DNA of 14,336 nt from NCBI GenBank assembly GCA_028717045.1, contig JAQUON010000024.1:1-14336 (forward strand), given 5' to 3'. Within the stretch, counting starts at the first letter, position 1. Each line of letters starts with the position of its first letter. Shown piece after piece: positions 12,478-14,336 of the stretch. The notes under the pieces were generated by a model. That model was not told where the DNA came from, ran no database searches, and saw only the letters and a list, made by a program, of their open reading frames with translations. This DNA is from Candidatus Omnitrophota bacterium (GTDB taxonomy: Bacteria > Omnitrophota > Gorgyraeia > Gygaellales > Profunditerraquicolaceae). The translations under genes and the position numbers were made by a program.

Positions 12478-12506
12478 ATATTACCACACATTTGTGTGGT
12501 AGTCAA
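12478..12506 (-). promoter_or_regulatory. lexA promoter with palindromic operator in the spacer
   Basis: On the minus strand TTGACT (12506-12501), 17-nt spacer, TAATAT (12483-12478), then CATTTC and the ATG. The plus-strand palindrome TACCACACATTTGTGTGGTA (12482-12501) has perfect 9-bp arms and overlaps both boxes by one or two bases. A repressor here would block polymerase. It matches neither the CTGT-N8-ACAG nor the CGAAC-N4-GTTCG LexA box. The 6-nt distance predicts a leaderless lexA mRNA. Confidence 0.75.
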
Positions 12507-12535
12507 GGATTTATTAATGAGAGAAAGGACCGGTG

Positions 12536-12573
12536 TAGAATTCGTAGTGAGAAAAACTATCCAGCTATGTCAA
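12536..12573 (-). promoter_or_regulatory. Block resembling the dinB and DUF6504-like promoters, upstream of lexA
   Basis: On the minus strand TTGACA, then TAGCTGGATAGTTTTTC and TCACTACGAA. The words GATAGTTT and ACTACGA are shared with the block before the DUF6504-like gene; the -10 (TCACTA) is poor. It may be a decayed or alternative promoter. Confidence 0.3.
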
Positions 12574-12581
12574 TTATAATA

Positions 12582-12656
12582 GGTTAAGGTCAAGGTTAAG
12601 GTTAAGGTCAAGGTTAAGGTTAAGGCCCAGAGAGGCCAAGGTCGAGCTTAAGGTAG
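12582..12656 (+). repeat. Hexamer array 4 (GGYYRA)
   Basis: The most regular array: GGTTAA and GGTCAA alternate for about 48 bp (GGTTAAGGTCAAGGTTAAGG), then degenerate through GGCCCAGAGAGGCCAA and end AGGTAG. It faces array 5 in inverted orientation. Confidence 0.85.
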
Positions 12657-12790
12657 GGACGAGTATGAAATATATAAAAGGGTTGGTTATTTTACTGATA
12701 AAGAATTCAATTCAGGGAACTCGATTCACTTATAAAAGATATCTGGCGGGGATTGAACAAACTGATTGCCGGATTCAGAATTTCGCTAAC
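12657..12790. other. 134-bp segment between inverted hexamer arrays
   Basis: A 58-codon frame starts at ATG 12665 and runs to TAG 12841. It begins MKYIKGLVILLIKNS and reads through array 5 as LTSTSTSTS. Because its last quarter is repeat sequence and no Shine-Dalgarno or promoter precedes it, I do not call it a gene. Nothing else is recognised. Confidence 0.4.
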
Positions 12791-12850
12791 TTAACCTCAA
12801 CCTCAACCTCAACCTCAGCCTTTCTTAACCTTGGCCTTTAGCCTTAACCT
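12791..12850 (-). repeat. Hexamer array 5 (GGYYRA), inverted
   Basis: On the plus strand it reads CTCAACCTCAACCTCAACCT and related phrases; the G-rich strand is minus. It shares the irregular phrase GGTTAAGAAAGGC with array 1. With array 4 it could form a stem of up to about 60 bp, imperfect, around a 134-bp loop. Confidence 0.85.
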
Positions 12851-12874
12851 ATTCTAGTGGAGTACTGTGATGAC

Positions 12875-12889
12875 TCCGGTTGTCCCGGA
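12875..12889 (-). terminator. Small hairpin after the flavoprotein gene
   Basis: TCCGG, a 5-nt loop and CCGGA lie directly after the stop codon at 12892-12894. No T tract follows on the minus strand. An overlapping alternative pairing, GGAGT with ACTCC around 12861-12879, is possible. This is a weak terminator candidate. Confidence 0.3.
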
Positions 12890-12891
12890 AC

Positions 12892-13548
12892 TTATAGCCA
12901 GCCTTTCTCAAGCCAATAATTATACTCTTCCTGCCAATCGTCCTTTCTAAGCCTGATTATCCGGGCAAAATGCAACTTACCCTGCTCTATGATTTCCATT
13001 TGCTGCGGATATGCCTTTTTCTCTTTTATATCTGCGGCGAACTTCTTGCCTAAGGCATAAGCTTCTTCTATTTTATCCTGCCCGAACTGCTGAAACGCAG
13101 AAATGCCTCCTGAATATTGCGCCCCGCAGGTATGCGCGTAGAACTTAATATAATCAAGAACTTCTTTATTCTGGCCGCTCCCTGAGGTAACAACCCCGGC
13201 TACATATTTTCCCAGGAGTCGCTTACAATGAATAAAATGCGCAGACCGGTCAAAGAGCGTTTTCATCGAGCCGGTCACCTGGTTTATATAGTTAGGCGAT
13301 GCAAAGAGTATGCCATCTGCGCTAAGCATTTTCTCAAGAAGGAGTTGCACACCGTCTTTTATCGAGCAGCGCAAGACGCGCTTATGGCAGGCCTCGCAGT
13401 GTTTGCAGAAAAATATTTCAAAATCATCAAGATGCAGCACTTCGCAGGCAACCCCCTCTTCTTCTAGGCCGCGTGAGGCTTCTTTGGCTAAAAGATAAGT
13501 GCTGCTCTTTTCTTTGTGGGGGCTTGCCGATATCAACAACACCTTCAT
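12892..13548 (-). CDS. Iron-sulfur flavoprotein-like NAD(P)H-dependent FMN reductase
   Basis: A 218-residue cytoplasmic flavodoxin-fold protein. MKVLLISASPHKEKSSTYLLA is the FMN phosphate-binding loop (SASPHKEKSST, residues 7-17). A compact cysteine motif C48-x2-C51-x2-C54-x6-C61 (FFCKHCEACHKRVLRCSIKDG region) fits the Fe-S site of archaeal and bacterial Isf proteins. The flavin site continues with FASPNYINQVTGSMKTLFDR (about 82-101), a typical NADPH-FMN reductase signature. It would shuttle electrons from a reduced carrier or NAD(P)H. The C-terminal extension (about 165-218) ends with a Trp-rich YNYWLEKGWL and is longer than minimal Isf. The start is 1 nt after the PEGA gene stop (TAAAATG), so translation is coupled. 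It is the last gene of the right-hand operon. Confidence 0.85.
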   Translation of the reverse strand: MKVLLISASPHKEKSSTYLLAKEASRGLEEEGVACEVLHLDDFEIFFCKHCEACHKRVLRCSIKDGVQLLLEKMLSADGILFASPNYINQVTGSMKTLFDRSAHFIHCKRLLGKYVAGVVTSGSGQNKEVLDYIKFYAHTCGAQYSGGISAFQQFGQDKIEEAYALGKKFAADIKEKKAYPQQMEIIEQGKLHFARIIRLRKDDWQEEYNYWLEKGWL

Positions 13549-13549
13549 T

Positions 13550-13963
13550 TTATTGTTCTTTCTCTAACTTAAAATCGTATTCCCGTTTTTTTAAGTCCGG
13601 AAGATACTCGTTATTATTGGTCCCGCACCAGAAATAATGGAATTCTATCGGCTCTGCGGCGTTTTTATAGCCTTTCTTAGAAACACGCAGGATATATTGC
13701 CCCTTCACTTCCCTCCTGTCCTCAAACCAATCTTTGCGCCGGTTGCATATAACCGCAAGGGGGAATTCTACGGGCGTCCTTCCGTAAAGAATATTATTTA
13801 TATACACCTCCGCATCCTTAGGCTCTGAGCTGACTTTTATGCGGAAGGTAAGGCTTGCCTCTTCTGTCCTTGGCGGGTCGACATAAGGGATACTGGCACA
13901 TCCCGCAAGACAGGCTGCGAGAGAAAAAAATAAACCAAAACGAATTACTCGGCACACCTCCAT
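13550..13963 (-). CDS. PEGA-domain lipoprotein
   Basis: A 137-residue lipoprotein. From ATG 13963 the signal peptide is MEVCRVIRFGLFFSLAACLA with lipobox LAGC and lipidated Cys22. A PEGA domain follows (about 42-101): VSSEPKDAEVYINNILYGRT, then PVEFPL and a YILRVSKKGYK strand, the usual pattern of a small beta-sandwich found in envelope-anchored surface proteins. The ATG is preferred because AGAGGAG lies just upstream; an in-frame TTG at 13990 would add nine residues (MKQNKPEEP) in front of a normal signal peptide. Its start is 33 nt after the radical SAM stop and its own stop is 1 nt before the reductase start, so the three form one operon. Function is probably structural or carbohydrate-binding; unknown. 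Confidence 0.82.
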   Translation of the reverse strand: MEVCRVIRFGLFFSLAACLAGCASIPYVDPPRTEEASLTFRIKVSSEPKDAEVYINNILYGRTPVEFPLAVICNRRKDWFEDRREVKGQYILRVSKKGYKNAAEPIEFHYFWCGTNNNEYLPDLKKREYDFKLEKEQ

Positions 13964-13996
13964 TGGCTCCTCTGGCTTGTTTTGTTTCAAGCGGGC

Positions 13997-14336
13997 TTAC
14001 TTGTAGCTACCCAGATGCAGCTTTGCGTTCTTCAGTTTCTCCAGGAAGTTGTCTTTTTTAAAATCGCGCAACCATTTTTTCATGATAATCCAGCCGCCGA
14101 AACGAATCACATCATTGCGCCACGGCCGGTACCATTTTCTCCAGCCTGACCTGATATTATGTAAAAAGAAAAGCAGCGCCGGGAAAGAACATATATTGAG
14201 CACGATTTTGAACATATGGTGAAATTGATAAAACCTTCCCATGATCTTCCTTACCGATAGTTGCATCTCTTCGGCCTTCATAGGCTCATCCGGTTCAAAT
14301 AGCGGAAAGATACCGTCATAATACTCCCACCCTACA
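13997..14336 (-). CDS. C-terminal part of a probable B12-binding-type radical SAM protein, 5' end outside window
   Basis: An open frame continues from the internal ATG at 14281 to the window edge without a stop, giving 112 or more residues; the true start lies beyond 14336. The visible part starts VGWEYYDGIFPLFEPDEP, then EEMQLSVRKIMGRFYQFHHM. A YDG-x-x-P-x-F-x-P phrase followed by a helix with a REFY/RFYQ-type motif is typical of the C-terminal region after the radical SAM barrel in B12-dependent radical SAM enzymes. The rest is basic and aromatic (RSGWRKWYRPWRNDVIRFGG), suggesting a membrane-surface helix. The Cys cluster and cobalamin domain would be upstream, so they cannot be checked. 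It opens the operon with the PEGA lipoprotein and flavoprotein; an electron-donating flavoprotein beside a radical SAM enzyme makes functional sense. Confidence 0.6.
   Translation of the reverse strand, partial: VGWEYYDGIFPLFEPDEPMKAEEMQLSVRKIMGRFYQFHHMFKIVLNICSFPALLFFLHNIRSGWRKWYRPWRNDVIRFGGWIIMKKWLRDFKKDNFLEKLKNAKLHLGSYK

Noticed and set aside
12665..12841. 58-codon small membrane-like protein (MKYIKGLVILLIKNS)
   Set aside because: No promoter or Shine-Dalgarno, and its C-terminal quarter is hexamer repeat translated as Thr-Ser; kept only as an observation.
6963..12850. Telomere-like repeats (TTTAGGG, GGTTAA) marking a linear replicon end or eukaryotic DNA
   Set aside because: The arrays are short, degenerate, internal, in both orientations and between ordinary bacterial genes; the resemblance is to the phrase only.
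13964..13990. TTG start for the PEGA lipoprotein
   Set aside because: It adds nine charged residues in front of a complete lipoprotein signal peptide; the ATG at 13963 has AGAGGAG just upstream.

Overview
The window looks like a chromosomal segment of an uncultured Gram-negative bacterium. PEP-CTERM proteins, lipoproteins with lipoboxes, a type IV pilin-like protein, DUF134, a free-standing four-helix-bundle (23S-IVP-type) gene, a B12-type radical SAM tail and a soluble GAF kinase paired with an NtrC-type regulator occur together. This mix reminds me of candidate phyla such as Omnitrophota. That placement is an inference from gene content; there is no rRNA or other phylogenetic marker here.

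Layout. Positions 1-860 hold the tail of one PEP-CTERM gene and a complete second one, closed by a terminator. Positions 1013-6458 are one plus-strand transcription unit: polytopic membrane protein, TPR lipoprotein, GAF histidine kinase, sigma-54-type response regulator and PocR-GAF sensor. The last three genes overlap and form a phosphorelay module. A minus-strand block follows: a four-helix-bundle gene inside a short palindrome-bounded element, then rpoN (sigma-54), the factor the regulator would be expected to use. Two single plus-strand genes come next, a pilin-like protein (8752-9141) and DUF134 (9436-9807), each with its own near-consensus sigma-70-type promoter. Positions 10055-12471 (minus) are an SOS-type group: lexA, a DUF6504-like protein and dinB. 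The right end (12892-14336, minus) is an operon of a radical SAM protein (start beyond the window), a PEGA lipoprotein and an iron-sulfur flavoprotein-like reductase.

The most interesting content is between the genes. (1) Imperfect palindromes of about 131-137 bp, built from 7-base phrases (TAAATCC type) around an ACGAATTCGT centre, occur at 6481, 11244 and 11723 (the last with a different core). Their arms match the 5' end of the four-helix-bundle gene, including its start-codon region, which suggests a MITE-like non-autonomous family related to that gene. (2) Five arrays of a 6-base phrase (GGYYRA) and a separate 7-base family (TACGCWA) fill the intergenic gaps; three hexamer arrays lie just upstream of strong promoters. 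(3) rpoN, lexA, the DUF6504-like gene and dinB each have a promoter whose -10 box ends 6-8 nt before the start codon, which predicts leaderless mRNAs. In lexA a 20-bp palindrome fills the -35/-10 spacer. (4) The response regulator has GSFIGA where GAFTGA is expected.

No tRNA, rRNA, CRISPR array or transposase gene was seen.
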